The notes: generated by a model from the letters alone, not told the origin. A stretch of 64,000 nucleotides of DNA from Doryteuthis pealeii (GCA_023376005.1 CM042157.1:64486162-64550161), one strand, 5' to 3'; positions 19,176 through 33,384 are shown, counted from the stretch's first letter. Made by a program: numbers and translations.

Positions 19176-22154
19176 AGAGGATAGTTCCATTACTCATCGT
19201 ATTCCGTTGTGTAAGTTAATTTCCTATATCTCAGTTACCACTCCGTCTCCCACTACAATAGAGGGGGCCGTGGCGTAATGGGTACACGCTGGACTGCACA
19301 CTGTAGTAACCCAGTTAGAACTAATATCGATGTTTATTAGTTCCTTTCCTTCGATCGCCACTATCGGTTGATAGTACCCTACTAGCTCTTCTAACGAAGA
19401 AATGACTTTGGTATTAAATACACCATAAAGTTTTTGATATACATTAAAAAAAGAGAACCAGCCAAACCACACTACCAACAAAATGCATCGTGAATAATAG
19501 GTTCAAAACTTCATGTCTAAATCATGGCTCTCAAACTTACCTATTCGAACTACAGTGGGAACACTAACAGAAACTTGGGTCATGGTGACCTGGCTCTAAT
19601 GCATGGCTAACTGCGTAAATTCGCACCCGTGACCACTATATTTTTTATTCCAGTTTCAGGATGACTATAGGAAACCACTTGTAGAAGCCTGCTCTAAGCA
19701 TGTTTACATTTTAGGGATTTCGACGCCGGCTTTTGCAGGCTTTGGAATAAAAACCGAGACTTTTAACGTCGACTTACCATCTTTAAGACATTTAAACTTT
19801 TTTGTTCAAAATGGTTTGAATCTTGCTCTACTCTCTCATCTCTGATTTTTTTCAATTTATTTGGTTTGGGGGCGGGATACCCTGGTTCGGATTGTTAAAA
19901 TCCTTTTCAAGTGTAGACATGATCTGTGTTTGGGTTCATAACATGTAGGATCTCCTTATCAGTCTTTCGACCGGGGGTCCGTGAGCTTCGGTCGCTGGAC
20001 GGGGTTCTGTTTAAATATCAGCTGTGATCCAGGGGGCCATCCCCCCAGGAAGACATCCTTCCCCCTTGATTAAAGGGGCTAGGGCGGGTTTTATTGCCCA
20101 GCGCCTAGGGCGCCCCTCTTAGAGAGGGACGGGATCGACGCAAATTTCACCTGCCACCATGAGTCTCGGCTTGTGGGGATGGTCCACCATAAATAGAGCC
20201 TTTGTGCCTGACCCGTACACGTGGGTACGTGGAGAAATATCATGTATCGGCATCTCCGTACGACTCAAACCATTACTACCATGCACTCTATAGATGTAAG
20301 TTACAATAATTCCTTAAATGAGATACAAAAACAGTTTGCACTACAAACTCTCCAGGTAGATGTGTTCATCATATTGCAAATCTTTAAATTACCTAAAAAG
20401 GAAGGAAATGAATGGTTACATTTCAGATACACATTAACAGTCCGGATATCACCCAAACAGATGCGAACAAAAATCACATCTCGACTCGAACCACTTCCTG
20501 CTGGAGAAGCCTTTAACTTGTAAGTAAATAACAAATTTTTCAAACACTTTATTTTAGTTATTTACACTGATAAGAGATATATGTATCTATATATATATAT
20601 ATATACTATATATATATATATAGTATATATATTATATAACTATAAGTGTGTTGTGTTGTGTGTGTGTGTGTGTGTGTGTGGTGTGCTGTGTATATATATA
20701 TCTATATAACATAGTATATAATATATACTATTAGTAATATTTATTTAGGTGACCTGGTCAAACAGAGGCCTCAAAGTAATTTTTGAGCAATGACTTTTAG
20801 CCCCCGACAGAAAATAATTTTACCAAAAAATCAAGGGAATTATCATGGATTTTAATGAAATTTTCAGTGTTTATTATCGAAGAACGCTCTTTATATGCAT
20901 TATTCATTTTTATTCAAAACTTTCTCATTTTTTTCAGGTCCACTTAATTTTGACCCCCTTATGTGGGGGCGTAAAATGTTTTGGCAAGTTGATCATTTTT
21001 AATATACTAATTACAGTATAAATAAAGAGATAAAAGACCGAAGTTATGAATAGATACAAAAAACATTTTTTTACGGTTAACCGCTTCTATGAGAAAATAA
21101 GTACCGAATCGAAAATAAAATGTAAAAAAATATAAATAATTAATTTTTTGGAGATTTCTTTTTTTCTCATTTCGATAATTATTTTATTGGCTATTATTTT
21201 ATAAAGAAAAAAATTATACATCGATGTTTTTCTGCTTAAAAGAAGGGAGGGGTACATTTTCATCGAGTTTTTCTTCAAAACTATTATTTTATCCTAAAAA
21301 AATAAGGCTTTGCATTAAGTAGATATTTTTTTTTAGAATCTAAAAATATAACATTTTAAACTTAACATCAGCACTTTCATATTTTAAATGAATTTTATAT
21401 ATTATTATTTCATAGCAAAATACTAGATTAAAGTTTTGAAATAAAATAACTGATGCTTTATAACCATTAATTGTTAAATCAATACTGAAGATTTCATTAA
21501 AATCGGATAATTACCTGATTTTTGGTAAAATTTTTTGCAAACGGAATGTTCCGGTAAAATTGTAAACAGCAACTTAAAATCATGAAAGACGAGCTAAATG
21601 GCGGATCGAGTCGAAATTGACCAAAACAATGGTTTTAAATCTTTTAAAAATAAACTGCATATGTAATGATATTTTTCTTTTTTAATGATGGTCAGTATGT
21701 TACTACTTATCGATTTAGACAAAGTTTGACCTTAAATATAGATTTAATTATTCTTATTCGCTTTAAAACTCCTAGCAGAACGAAATTATTGCTACTGCCT
21801 AATATAGTATATATTATCCGTTGTCGGCGGCTATAGACAGTATCAAGCCAGACAGCGAGTAAGTCTATCCCCTTTTCATTAGGCTAGACCAAGGAGATTA
21901 TTTTAGCGTCTGAGGTGGAGCGCCGCACCTTCTATCAGCTCATATATATATATATATATATAATATATATATATATATATTATATATATTATAGTATGTA
22001 TACTTTGGGTGCGGTACCAAGTTTCTTGGTACAAGGTGATTCTAAGGCGGGTGCTAAATTCTCTACCCGTAGTTTGTTGTAGAGTTCAGGTTCCGTATGA
22101 GAGCTCAATGTTTAATTATTGTAAACAGAGCAAATTTATTGTGGAATAAAAGGC

Positions 22155-22512
22155 CTTAAATACCATGGGTATCGTGGTTTGGACCATTTCCACTCGCGAG
22201 TATGTCCGAGCTTTTCAGACCACTGAATATTTAATAGACAGGCACATGCCAAACTCATTTTAATTAATCAACATTTTCACCTCCCTCATTATTTTATTAG
22301 ACAGGCACATGGCCAAACTCATTTTATATTCACATACATTTCACCTCCCCTCATTCATGAATGAGGGAGGTGAAATGTATGAATATAAAATGAGTTTGGC
22401 CATGTGCCTGTCTAAATAAAATATATCAGTGGTCTGAAGAAGCTCGTGAACATACTCGCGAGTGGAAATGGTCCATAACCACGATACCCATGGTATTAAG
22501 GCCTTTTTATTC
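22155..22512. repeat. Palindrome, contig B copy
   Basis: Counterpart of 10085-10457. The right arm is intact and the left arm has several dropped bases but still contains the internal direct duplication, confirming that the structure is real. Confidence 0.85.
22429..22482 (+). ncRNA. Hammerhead ribozyme motif, contig B copy
   Basis: Identical to 10371-10424, including stem I GTGGT/ACCAC, CTGAAGA, GAAA and stem III. Confidence 0.55.
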
Positions 22513-22525
22513 CCAATATATATAA

Positions 22526-22567
<42 letters not shown>

Positions 22568-22778
22568 TACATATTATATAATATCAACCTTATTTCCTTA
22601 GTGGTATATAGACACATTGCAAATTTTAAATGCATTAATAACATGTGCTGTTTTGAGGCAAATCTAACTACGATTTTCATAATTGTAATCTTTTTACACG
22701 TGTTCTTATTTAATTTCGAATATTAATAAAAAATGGACTCTACGCCATCGTCTTAATAACACACACACACACACACAC

Positions 22779-22850
<72 letters not shown>

Positions 22851-23165
22851 GAATTAAACAAAGGAACGTCTTCTGTTTAACAATTTTATTAACAATCTTT
22901 TCGGCTTCCTGGCCAAATTTCTTTTAATTTGGAGGAATCCGTGGATTAGTCACACGAAATTTTTATCCCAATATATCTATGAGTACCACAATCTTGGTAA
23001 TCTGATGTATGTGCGGTAAATCAGATGAGAACTGTTGGTATTTCTTTCGCCCACCTGAGCAAAACACTCTACTTGGTCTAGCGCTAGCTAAAAACGGATA
23101 GACTCCCCCGCCGGTTGGCTGCTGATACCGACAATATGCCACTACTCAGACTTTATATATATATA

Positions 23166-23216
<51 letters not shown>

Positions 23217-23328
23217 TAGATACTGATGTATTTAGACAACCTTTCTCTTAAGCATGTTTCAGAAAGAAAAAAAAAACACAATTTCTCTGTCTCTTTCACA
23301 CACCACCAACCCTCAAATATATATATTA

Positions 23329-23359
<31 letters not shown>

Positions 23360-23483
23360 TGGGGGAGATTATGTGCTTAATTGAAATCATACCTAATTTA
23401 AGAATTAATTAGTTATAATTAAATGAATTAGGCGTGCATATCGGTTTAAATGTAAGGCGTAAACAAATCGAGAAAAAGTCAAT

Positions 23484-23525
23484 CTCTGTATGTACATTTC
23501 AGCCTATTAGGCCTCATCAGCAGAG
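23484..23525 (-). ncRNA. Canonical hammerhead ribozyme motif, contig B copy
   Basis: All 42 positions equal those of 11411-11452. Confidence 0.8.
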
Positions 23526-23707
23526 TTATAGACAGAACAGTGCTTGGCGTGATCGAACCCTATCTGTCAGCCTGGCAGATAGGTTCGAATCACCATGAGA
23601 TTAACAAAGGAACAGAGAGTAAAATTCATGTTGGGAAAAATAAAGGATAATCAAAAAGGCTTTAATTTTGTTCCACTTAAACAAAGGGCGTTACTTATGC
23701 CGCACTA

Positions 23708-23711
<4 letters not shown>

Positions 23712-23779
<68 letters not shown>

Positions 23780-23788
23780 ATATATAAT
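23712..23788. repeat. (GT)n-(TA)n compound microsatellite, length-variable between contigs
   Basis: Here a long GT array precedes the TA array. In block A (11636-11696) the GT part is only about seven units. The difference suggests two alleles. Confidence 0.9.
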
Positions 23789-25220
23789 GCTTAACATTCA
23801 ACTATATTTCCTTTGACCACCCAACATAAGTACATGTTTCAGTTACCATTTCAAACACCTTGACAACGATCTAAACATTTACCTCCTACTCGTCTCATGC
23901 ATATCTCAACAACTCATGACGTACGCAAAAAAACAAAACAAAAAAAGACAAAAACAAAAGAAAAGACAAAGAAAATAAAAGAAGAAAAAATCCCTGTTTG
24001 ATGAACGACTACCGTTTCCCGCGGACGGAACGAAGAAAAATAAATAATAAATAATAGAGAATGAAAGCAAGGGAGATAAATCTTGCCAATGCCGGTTTGA
24101 CAGGCGTCACGTGGCTTTTAAACGAATGAAAAGACCGTATTTGAAGGCACACTGAGACAGAAAGGCAAATTTGGTAGAATTCGATACGTGCCCATTATGC
24201 AAGGGTTGTGCTTTTTTATGCACCTAGATAATGGATTTGTACGTGAAATGAATTATATGCAAATTTAAAATTGGCTGAATTGGAGGACCTTTATTCTTGT
24301 TGCTTTTAGCGTTGCTTGTGCGCGAATGTGTGAATATTTACCACCTACCCCACGTGTAAGGGTTTTGGCACAAGGCCCTATTATGTTGGACCACCACGAA
24401 ACCGAAGCTCATGGGAAGCGTGTTACAAAAATGCGTTGATCCCGTCGGTATTCCCCCTGAAAGGGCGGCTCAGTCACCGGGCAATAAACCCAGACCTACC
24501 CCTTTAAATCGAAGGGGCAGTTGTTACCTGGTAGGATCAACGATTTGCTCCCAGGGCCGAAGTCACCGGACTCTTCGGTCGAAACCAACCAGAATTGTGC
24601 GCGAATGTGTGTGACCGTGGTGACTCCGGGGGTCGGGCTTGTCTGGTTCAGCCCGAGTTAGTCAACATTCAAGTATATTTTTCAAAGCAACAAATACTTT
24701 CGTAATGTGCCATTTTTATTCTTGACTTCAGCTGGATCCAAAATTAATTGCTGTAATCAATGCCTCAAAATATTAACCGAAATATATTTCGTTAATATTG
24801 TTCATGATAAAAAGAAAGCAAAAAAAAAAATGAACGGGGCTAGTCGGGTTCGGGGGGGAGGGGGGTCGGAGCCCTGCCAAGCTGGAGACTTACATAGAGA
24901 CTAGGCAATAATCCGCTCCCTATCAGTAATCGCTTCTGGTAAGTCTTTTAGGCGGCATCAAGAATCCGCGTAGACATGATTGATGTGGGTCTTTGTTGGT
25001 CGGCTCCCACTGGTGTACTCATGTGTATGTACACAGGAGAGCGTCACTTATGAGTTCGTCCCTTGCTTCTTCAACAGTCTCTCTCTTCCTTCCCGCTCTT
25101 TCTTCTCTCTCTTCTCTCTCTCTCTCTCTATATATTATATAATATATATCTATATATATATATATATATATATTCGGTTTTTACAACAAAATTCACACTA
25201 TCATTGGGAAGAACGTGCAG

Positions 25221-25264
<44 letters not shown>

Positions 25265-25265
<1 letters not shown>

Positions 25266-25849
25266 ACATACAGGGTGGGCCAAAATAGGTTATATTTAAC
25301 ACTTTAAAATTTTTACCTTTATTAAATTAGACATTTATTTACATATATTTACATACATTACATTTACATATTAGACATTTTACATTGAACATTTAATCTA
25401 TCAAGTGCTCAAAGTGTCCACCTTAAACCTTGCAACAATCTTCGTATCTGTCTAAAACACTTTGGCACACAGTACGACACAAATTCCAATCCCCATCAAT
25501 TTCAGTGAATGCATCTGAAATGTAATCTTTCAATTCATTCAGTGTGGGGATTTCTCTCATAAACCTTGTTCTTGACTACATCCCTACCTCACCCCCCAAA
25601 AAGAAATCCATTGGTGTCAGGTCAGGTGAACATGGTGGCCATTCAATGCCGCCCCGCCTTCCAAGCCAATGCTACAGAAAGGCTTGATGAAGATACTCTC
25701 TTACTGTCCGCGCATAATGTGGAGGTGCTCCATCTTGTAGAATAAGGGATCAGTATTTTTTTCTTCTATAATTTATATCTAAAATGTGATTGTGAAGGTG
25801 AAACAGATAATGAAGTAACTGTAACCCTATTTTTGGCCCACCCTGTATA
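25265..25849 (-). pseudogene. Internally deleted mariner-like element, contig B copy
   Basis: Both terminal repeats are better preserved than at 13186-13772 ('cagggtgggccaaaatagg' and 'ctatttttggcccaccctg'), flanked by TA. The transposase remnant reads QDGAPPHYARTVREYLHQA, a stop, HWLGRRGGIEWPPCSPDLTP and MDFF. The stop and several substitutions against block A are clean base changes and not indels. Confidence 0.85.
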
Positions 25850-26057
25850 ATTCATATATCACCTCTACATGTTGGTTATATGACAAAAGTTTCTTGAATC
25901 AAGAATACAACCACCAGATGAAACTCAAGTGTCTTATACATATACGAGAATGTTGTGAAAACTTCATAGGCTGAAAAGTTCATATGATGACGTCACAATG
26001 GCTTTTTTTTACCAATGGAATCCAAGCACCGTAACATCAATGAAAGAAGAGTGTAGA

Positions 26058-26367
26058 TGTTACATAATTATTAGATCCCTAATACATATAAGGTAGTATA
26101 GAAACATAATGGCGATTAGTGCAGCTGATGGCCTTGAGAGTGAGTGACGGTGCTTGACCTCACTCTCACCTTGCTTCCGGGGATAAATCGTGAGAACCGG
26201 AAGGCATAGAAGACCCTGTCTTTCCGGTTTAAGGATAGTAAAAAGTGCAGGTAGGAGCCGAGCCCGATAGGATGTAAGTCGATCTGCGCAGATGTCTGGT
26301 GGGGATTTAACAATAAAATAATATCAAAAGTAAATCGAAGTCTTGTGTTTATTATCTAAAAACTAAT
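26058..26367 (+). mobile_element. Family-L LTR, contig B copy
   Basis: Counterpart of 13972-14297, with a short deletion in the 'gtaagtctcagtcagttagc' stretch. Confidence 0.65.
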
Positions 26368-27298
26368 AATGACACAGGGCTTCTGATAACGAGAAATCCC
26401 TAACAGAAAACCAGACCGAAATCCCCAAGTCAACTCCAGACGCAAGATCTTAGAGGATGCCAGACCAAGATAGATGATAGAAATACCAAAGACGATCAGA
26501 ATAGAAAAGCCGGCCAGAAGAAAATACGACCAGAAGTAAGAAGTAAGAAAGGGTATGCAACATAGACCGCAAGGGTGACTATGTTGGAGAAAGAAAAATA
26601 TATTTTGGTCAGCCTATGAACTTTTCAGACAACACTCGAATATATATAGTAAAGTAAGCAAAGTCGTTGAGGTGGCTTAAAGTCGGTATCAACCAGGCAG
26701 CGAGGATGTCTATCCCATTTTCACTAGCACTAGACCAAGGATATTGCTTAGGTGCCTAAGGTGCACTCCTACCATCAGCTCCTCACTTTACCGCACATAT
26801 CCCTGTGCTACTCATCCGCTGAGTTGGCGAGGACCGGTATCGAACCAGGAACCTCGAGGTTCTCTGCCGGACACACTACCGACTGAGCTAAACCGATCCC
26901 TTGTAAAAAAAATGATTCATTTTGTTTATCGACAATAGCAAAATTGTGAATACAATGATTTCTTTTAGGTTAAATAGAATATGTCCCAGATGTTTACAAA
27001 ATGTCCACGTTATTTCGGAGCAGGTGTTGTATTAAGACTGAATTACCTGAACTGGTTGATACGGCCAAATCACCGTTGACATTTCGTGTTGTTATTTTAT
27101 TTCTCACCTTTTCTTAAAAAATTGAGGCTTTATTTACTATAAATATATTACGACAATAGGTATATGAAAATAGGTATAATTTTCTTTATTCATTTTTAGA
27201 TTTACATTGAAATATATTTTCCCATTGTCAATTACCTGAATACCTTTGCTTTCAAAAGGTATTGATCGATTCATTTTCTGTGCTCAAATTTAGACTCA

Positions 27299-27354
<56 letters not shown>

Positions 27355-27488
27355 GTATGTATGTAGGTGTTTGTGTGTGTGTATGTGTGTGTGTGTCGCA
27401 TCAGCACAGTTATGTCAGTAATGTATGTTTATCCACATACATATATCTATACTTAATATCTATGTGTAGTTACATATATATTATATCC

Positions 27489-27519
<31 letters not shown>

Positions 27520-29319
27520 TATATATTATATATGCATGCGTGTGTATATATATATTTACCAACCCCTCCGCACGAGCAGGATGTGACACAAGGTCAATTT
27601 CTTAAGCGGAGTTTAACATGTTTGAATTCAGAGTTTTCATTCTCCTAGACCGGTTGCCTAACCAAGGTTAAAGAGCCCAGTCTGCCCTACCATTTACCCA
27701 TAGCTGGAGGGAGAGTAGAATTCATACCTTTCCCAAGGGTATTAGCGCTAAGTGAAATGCAATTACCACGTCCAGGATTTGAACTCGGGTCGACGAGTCC
27801 ATTTCCCATGACTTTAACCATTACACCACGCGCTTCCTAATGCATGTGTATATATGCGTGCGTATGTGTTCCTGTGCGTATAGAACCAACCTTAATATGA
27901 CATTTGGGTGCAAATGTACTTGTTGCACTTTGAAAACTAGAGAGACAATCCCACCGCCTTTTAGCACATATATGATAAAAAGGGCTGGGAGTTTTCCATA
28001 AGAACCATAAGGCTGGGACAATCATATAGGTGCTAGGGCTTGGCGTTACTTAGTCGCTTGATTGCCCGTTTAGCCTAAGTAAGGACCAAAATAGAGCGTT
28101 GCATGTCATGGACGGCTTAGCTATCAGGATTCTGTCCTTAAGCATCACGGTTTGTCACACACGGCTAACAGGTGGCCCCATTGGGGAAATTTAACTCCTC
28201 GGCAACTCAGTGCTCTTGGTGTATTCTACAGCGCCAGCCGACAAGGCGGCCTATGCAGACCAAGAAACAAAAAAAAAATAATAAAGAAAGAAAGGAACAT
28301 TTTACAACTAGATAATAAAAAGGCTGAATTATTATCATACCAAGAACACCATTTTCGGAGGGGTTGGGTACTTAGCCCACTGCAAAGGATGTAAGTAAAA
28401 AAGTAAGTAAAGTCGTCGGGGTGGCCTAAAGTCGGTATCAGCCAGACAGCGGGGGAGTCTATCCCTTTTTCACTAGCGCTAGACCAAGGAGATTCTTTTT
28501 GCCTCTGAGGCAGAGTGCCTATGGAAATAAGTCTTGGTTCATTCGTCTTGTATCCTATCCCCAAATAAAAGTATTACTTACTTCGTGTGGGCTGGTGAGC
28601 TGAAATAGAATTTAACGAAAAGAAGGAAAGGAACAGAGACAGGGATGACTTTAAAGTAAGACCTTTATTATCGGGTTCACACTATTTCGTTGAGGGGATA
28701 TATTTCCCGAACAATTCGATAGGTGTTACCTCTCCAAAGTCTTAAAGTCCAAGTGTCTTAGAGACCTTTTCGACGCCAAAAACTTGGAGTTTTATTTTCC
28801 TGTGCATGCCCAGAAGGCTCTACCTGTCCCAAGCCCTCTGGGAGATTATTTTTGTCTTTTTATTTATTTATTTTTTGTTTTACTTTTGTTTTATTTATTT
28901 TTACTTTTATTAATCACCACACGACACACCTACAATCAGCTCCTTATTTTACTGACCAGACCTCTTAGCTACTCATACGCTGAGTTGGCGAGGGCCAGTA
29001 TCAAGCCTGGAACCTTGTGGTTCCCGGGCGGACGTTCTACCGACTGAACTAAACCGAATCGGCGTATTTCAGGCCTCGTTTTGGAATTACATTTGTTAAT
29101 AACGTTGTTGTTGTTGTTTTCAAGGTCGGGACCAGCGAGCGTTAATTTAGAATATTATCTGGGATGAGTGCTTTACTACGAACCAATGAGTTAGCTCAAA
29201 TGACGTCTGGCATTATTGGTTTTCGAAACTCAGAAGGCAGAAAGATCAGTTCCGGTGAAAAATCTACTAATTGAAAAGAAAACATATGTACACACTCACG
29301 CTCAAATCCTCACTCATGT

Positions 29320-29350
<31 letters not shown>

Positions 29351-29351
29351 A

Positions 29352-29390
<39 letters not shown>

Positions 29391-29704
29391 AACATATTAT
29401 ATATATAAGAATGTTTCTGGTATGTACATGTTGACTTATAACTCCGAAAGAGATGTCATTCTGATTTGAAATCCCGCAGACACTTAATGTGTTTCTAACT
29501 AAGAAACACACAAAATTTGGTATTTGATTTTTTACTAATTAAGTGATATAATTTAACAATTAAACAAAAATCAACCAATTTCCAGAACTCTTCACAGTAA
29601 GGAAAAATAAAGTAAGGAAAATTGGGTCAAAAAGGAAAGAATAAGACTAATACATTTCACTTTAACACAACAGGTTAGGAATTCTCTCTTTCACCCTGTC
29701 TATC

Positions 29705-29740
<36 letters not shown>

Positions 29741-30017
29741 CTCCTCTCTCCTCTCTCTCTCTCTCTCTCTCTTCCGTGTTCGTCTCTCTCAAATAAAATT
29801 ATATTTTAAAACAAGTTTAGGATTACATTTTTTAAAATGATATTTTAAATGTAAACAAAAAGCATTTCCTAAAAAAAAACAACAACATTGTAATGTACGA
29901 ATTCTCTGCGATATTTTATAAAATATTTTCCTCTTATTCTCTCTTACTCCTGTTTTCTCCCTTTCTCACTGGTGTTCCTACAAATGAATTAGTCCGGTCA
30001 TGGACCGGGTACTTTTG

Positions 30018-30061
<44 letters not shown>

Positions 30062-30406
30062 TACTGATTAGAATAAGAAGTTTACTTCACCAATATAGTG
30101 TATTTATTTGGTTAGAAAGAAGTGAAAATAATATTTCTAAATATGTAATTTGTATGTGGTTTTATCGATTGAATTATTTTTACAGCGAAGTAAATAATAA
30201 ACGAAAACATTTAATTTAGCAATTAGTAATAACTCAATTTTGTTTTTATTATTGATACTTTCATTTTAGAATAAAATATATCCATATATCCAAAAAGGAA
30301 AAAGAAAAGAAAAGAAAAAGAAATTGTAATACGAACAATTGTAAGTGTTTAATTCTTAGCATTTTATTGTTACATTTTAATACGGTAAAAAAGAAGGTGA
30401 CCATAT

Positions 30407-30656
30407 GACCTTTAGGCACCCCTTTTGCGATCTCGATTCATAAGGACATTTTTTTCATTTACACCGTCAAAATCTGGTTGTTTGTTAATAGACGATTTTT
30501 TTAAAATTTCTTTTTAATTATAAAACTAACCCCCAACCCTAACCCTTAGCCCTAACCCCTAACCCTAACCTCTAACAAACAACCGGATTTTGACGGTGTA
30601 AATGAAAAAAATGTCCTTATGAATCGAGATCACAAAAGGGGTGCCTAAAGGTCACA
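30407..30656. mobile_element. Foldback MITE with telomere-like core, contig B copy
   Basis: Clean copy: CATATGACCTTTAGGCACCC at the left, GGGTGCCTAAAGGTCACATG at the right, and 'accctaacccttagccctaa' at the centre. Confidence 0.85.
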
Positions 30657-31004
30657 TGCTCCAAAGAAGGAATTAAACGAATACATTTCATTTCTACCAG
30701 CTCGCTTAAGAAAATAAAATTGTTTCAAAAATGTACATAACAAAAAGAGACTATTCTTAAAATAAACGAATAGTATAATAATTCTTAGCTCTGTTTATCG
30801 TTAGATCTTTAATAAAGTTTATGAATTCATAAAAAAAATGATATCTTAAATGTAAACAAAAAGAAAAAAATCCTAAAATAAACAAATATTCTACTATACA
30901 AATTCTCGGCGATTTTTAAAAAAATTTTATAAATCATTTTCCTCTTATTTCCTCCCTTACTCCAGTTTTCTACCCACTCACTCTCTGGTATTCTTAATTC
31001 TTTT

Positions 31005-31096
31005 TTTAGTCCAGTCATAGACCGGGTACTTTTGCTAGTATATATATATATATATACACCAGCAAAAGTACCCGGTCCATGACCGGACTAAAAAAG

Positions 31097-31100
<4 letters not shown>
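31005..31100. mobile_element. Tail-to-tail Helitron-like 3' ends
   Basis: Sense: hairpin 'gtccagtcatagacc' then 'gggtacttttg' and CTAG at 31035-31038. After about 20 bp of TA, an antisense end begins ('agcaaaagtacccggtcc') whose body is cut off by a TA array after about 40 bp. Confidence 0.6.
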
Positions 31101-31127
<27 letters not shown>

Positions 31128-31161
<34 letters not shown>

Positions 31162-31170
31162 CGTGTGTGT
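31128..31170. repeat. (GT)n microsatellite
   Basis: About 20 GT units following a TA array. Confidence 0.95.
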
Positions 31171-31554
31171 GATTTAGATTAATAATACCTATAAACGCGT
31201 TGATCCTCTCAACAAAATTCTGAAATGTAATGATACTATTTTTTCTATTTTTCAGGTTGGTAACCCTTATCGAAAATTATCTGATCAATGTTAATCTTGA
31301 ACACATGGGAAAATATTTTTTATTGTTGCCTCACAGAGTTCACATTCAGTTGGGAAATCTTGTGGTGAGTTAAGTATGTCATGAAAATAAAACGCAAGAT
31401 CAAATATTGTGACAAACCTCAGGACAATGTCACATAAATATTTAACACTGGTTTTGCTAGAGATAAAGTCATTCTTTTCCCAAAGGTTTTTGAATTCGGC
31501 TTGTTGGTTCCATATTCTGTGGCTATAATTGTTTATCTAGAATAAGATTGAAAT
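31171..31554. other. No recognised feature
   Basis: First sequence outside the duplicated blocks. No family match and no convincing frame. Confidence 0.4.
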
Positions 31555-32690
31555 GAAGAAAGAAAGAAAAAAGCAGGGAGTATTAAACAATAGAAAAAGA
31601 AGGAAAGAATGAACAATAAAGAGAAGGAAAGAAAGAAAGAAGAAGCGAGAATGGTAGAAAAAGAAAGAAAGAAAGAGAGAGAGAATGCACAAAAGAAAGA
31701 AAGAATGAACGAAAGAAAGAAAGGAAAAGAAGGAAAAAAAGAAAGAAAGGAAAAGAAGGGACTATTAAATGGTAGAAAAAAAAAAAGAAAGAATGAACAA
31801 AAAAGAGAAGCGAAGAAAGAAAGAAGGGATTATTGAATGATAGAAAAAGAAATAAAGAAATAAAGAAAGAGAGAATACACAAAAGAAAGAAAGAAAGAAA
31901 GAAAGAAAAACGTAGGAAAGAAAGAAAGAAAGAAAGAAAGGACAAAAGAAGGGACTATTAAATGATAGAAAACAAAGAAAGAAAGAATGAACAAAAAGGA
32001 GAAGGGAAGAAAGAAAGAAGGGATTATTAAATGATAGAAAAAGAAAGAAAGAAAAAATGAATGAACGAAAGAAAGAAAGAAAGAAAGAAAAGTAATCAAT
32101 AGGTAGAAGAAAGAAAGAAAGAAAGAAACATAAAAGGAAAAAAAGTAAAAGAAATAAAGAAAGGTATATCAAATGATGGACAAAGAAAGAAAGAATGAAA
32201 GAAATAAAAGGAGTAAGAAAGAAATGTATACGAAAGGTACAAGAAAGATAGAAAGGAATAAAGAAAGAAAATAAATGAAAGAAAGAAAGAAAGAAAGAAG
32301 GGGTATTAACAAAGAAAGAAAAAATATACAAAAAGTAGAAGAAAGAAAGAAAGGAATAAAGATAGAAGAGTTAAGAAAGAAAGGAATAAAGATAGAAGAG
32401 TTAAGAAAGAAAGAAAGAAAGAAAGAAAGAATAAAAGAAAGAAAGAAGGGATATTAATTATAATAGGAAGAAAGAAAGAATAGAAAAGGAAGAAATATAG
32501 AAAGAACGAAAGTATACAAAAGATAGAAGAAAGAAAGGAATAAAGGTAGTAGAAAATGAAAGAAAGAAAGAAAGGAAGAGAGAATGCACAAAAGAAAGAA
32601 AGAATGAGTGAAAGAAAGAAAGAGTGGAAGAAAGAATGAAAGAAAGAAAGAAAAGAAAGAATGAAAGAAAGAAAGAATATTCATCTTTAA
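31555..32690. repeat. Long (GAAA)n-derived polypurine tract
   Basis: About 1.1 kb of almost pure purine on the plus strand, built from GAAA with recurring interruptions such as 'gggactattaaatggtag' and 'aatgcacaaaagaaag'. This indicates a higher-order minisatellite. Long frames on both strands (up to 188 codons of SFFLSFF) are compositional artefacts. Confidence 0.95.
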
Positions 32691-33090
32691 GATTAACCAA
32701 CGATAAAAATGTCATGTTTTCTTTGTTAGTTTTCTTTGACATCTCAACATAGAAAATATTTTTCTAATAATATAGTCGACCTTTTGTCAATTGAACATTG
32801 GAAAATATGCTGTTTATACACAGGTGAATTATTAGGCAATATATGCATATTAAAACATAACTCATTTTCATATTACTTTTATACGAGGGATGTGTTTGTT
32901 GTGTAATGGTTATCATCGTAGGAAATGGACACTGTGAACCGACTGTAATGGATCTGCAAGACTAGCTGGCTAACCATTACACTACGATGGTTGGTTGTTT
33001 GGTTGTTTTGTTTTACAATACATCAACCCTTTTCGGGTCATCTGATATTGAGTCAAGTTCTTTTGATAAACAAAGGACCCAGATTGCTTG
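32685..33090. repeat. ~700 bp-offset local duplication, copy 1 (empty site)
   Basis: 'aagattaaccaacgataaaa' through 'gtaggaaatggacactgtg' and on to 'caaaggacccagattgc' recurs at 33385-34378. This copy has GGAAATGG (32921-32928) uninterrupted, the unoccupied target of the insertion in copy 2. It includes a SINE-4-like antisense head (32938-32985) and a SINE-1-type tail (32990-33070). Confidence 0.85.
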
Positions 33091-33189
33091 TACATTGCTT
33101 GTTTTCTGTCTCTTCATGTTTTGCAAAAAGAAAAAGAAAATAACATGAAATATTAAAAGAACTGACTGTTTTGCCTTTTAGAATAAAGA

Positions 33190-33382
33190 TAGTAGAAAAT
33201 GAAAGAAAAAAAGAATGAATGAAAGAAAGAAAAATGAAAGAAGGGATATTATAATAGAAAGGAAGAAAGAATAAAAGAAAGAAAGAAATATAGAAAGAAA
33301 GAAAGTATACAAAAGGAAGAAGAAAGAAAGGAATAAAGATAGTAGAAAAATAAGGAAAGAAAGAAAGAAAGAAAGAAAGAAT
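33190..33382. repeat. Second (GAAA)n tract
   Basis: Shorter purine tract, duplicated together with the flank. Confidence 0.9.
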
Positions 33383-33384
33383 AT

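Larger units (their letters stand above)
19176..31100. other. Contig start B: second of two near-identical ~12 kb blocks
   Basis: Same order and orientation as 7150-19075. The first ~3 kb (19176-22400) has many single-base insertions and deletions relative to block A, and the rest is much cleaner with scattered substitutions. Its counterparts of block A features: SINE-5 19930-20290 and 24310-24612, SINE-2 21820-21945, 23055-23150, 26652-26900, 28403-28530 and 28919-29052, SINE-3 27552-27836, SINE-1 27860-28262. Confidence 0.9.

Noticed and set aside
18952..19197. Frame with a run of X residues
   Set aside because: Crosses the 100-N gap.
31583..32331. 120- and 188-codon frames rich in SFFLSFF
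   Set aside because: Translation of the GAAA-derived polypurine tract.
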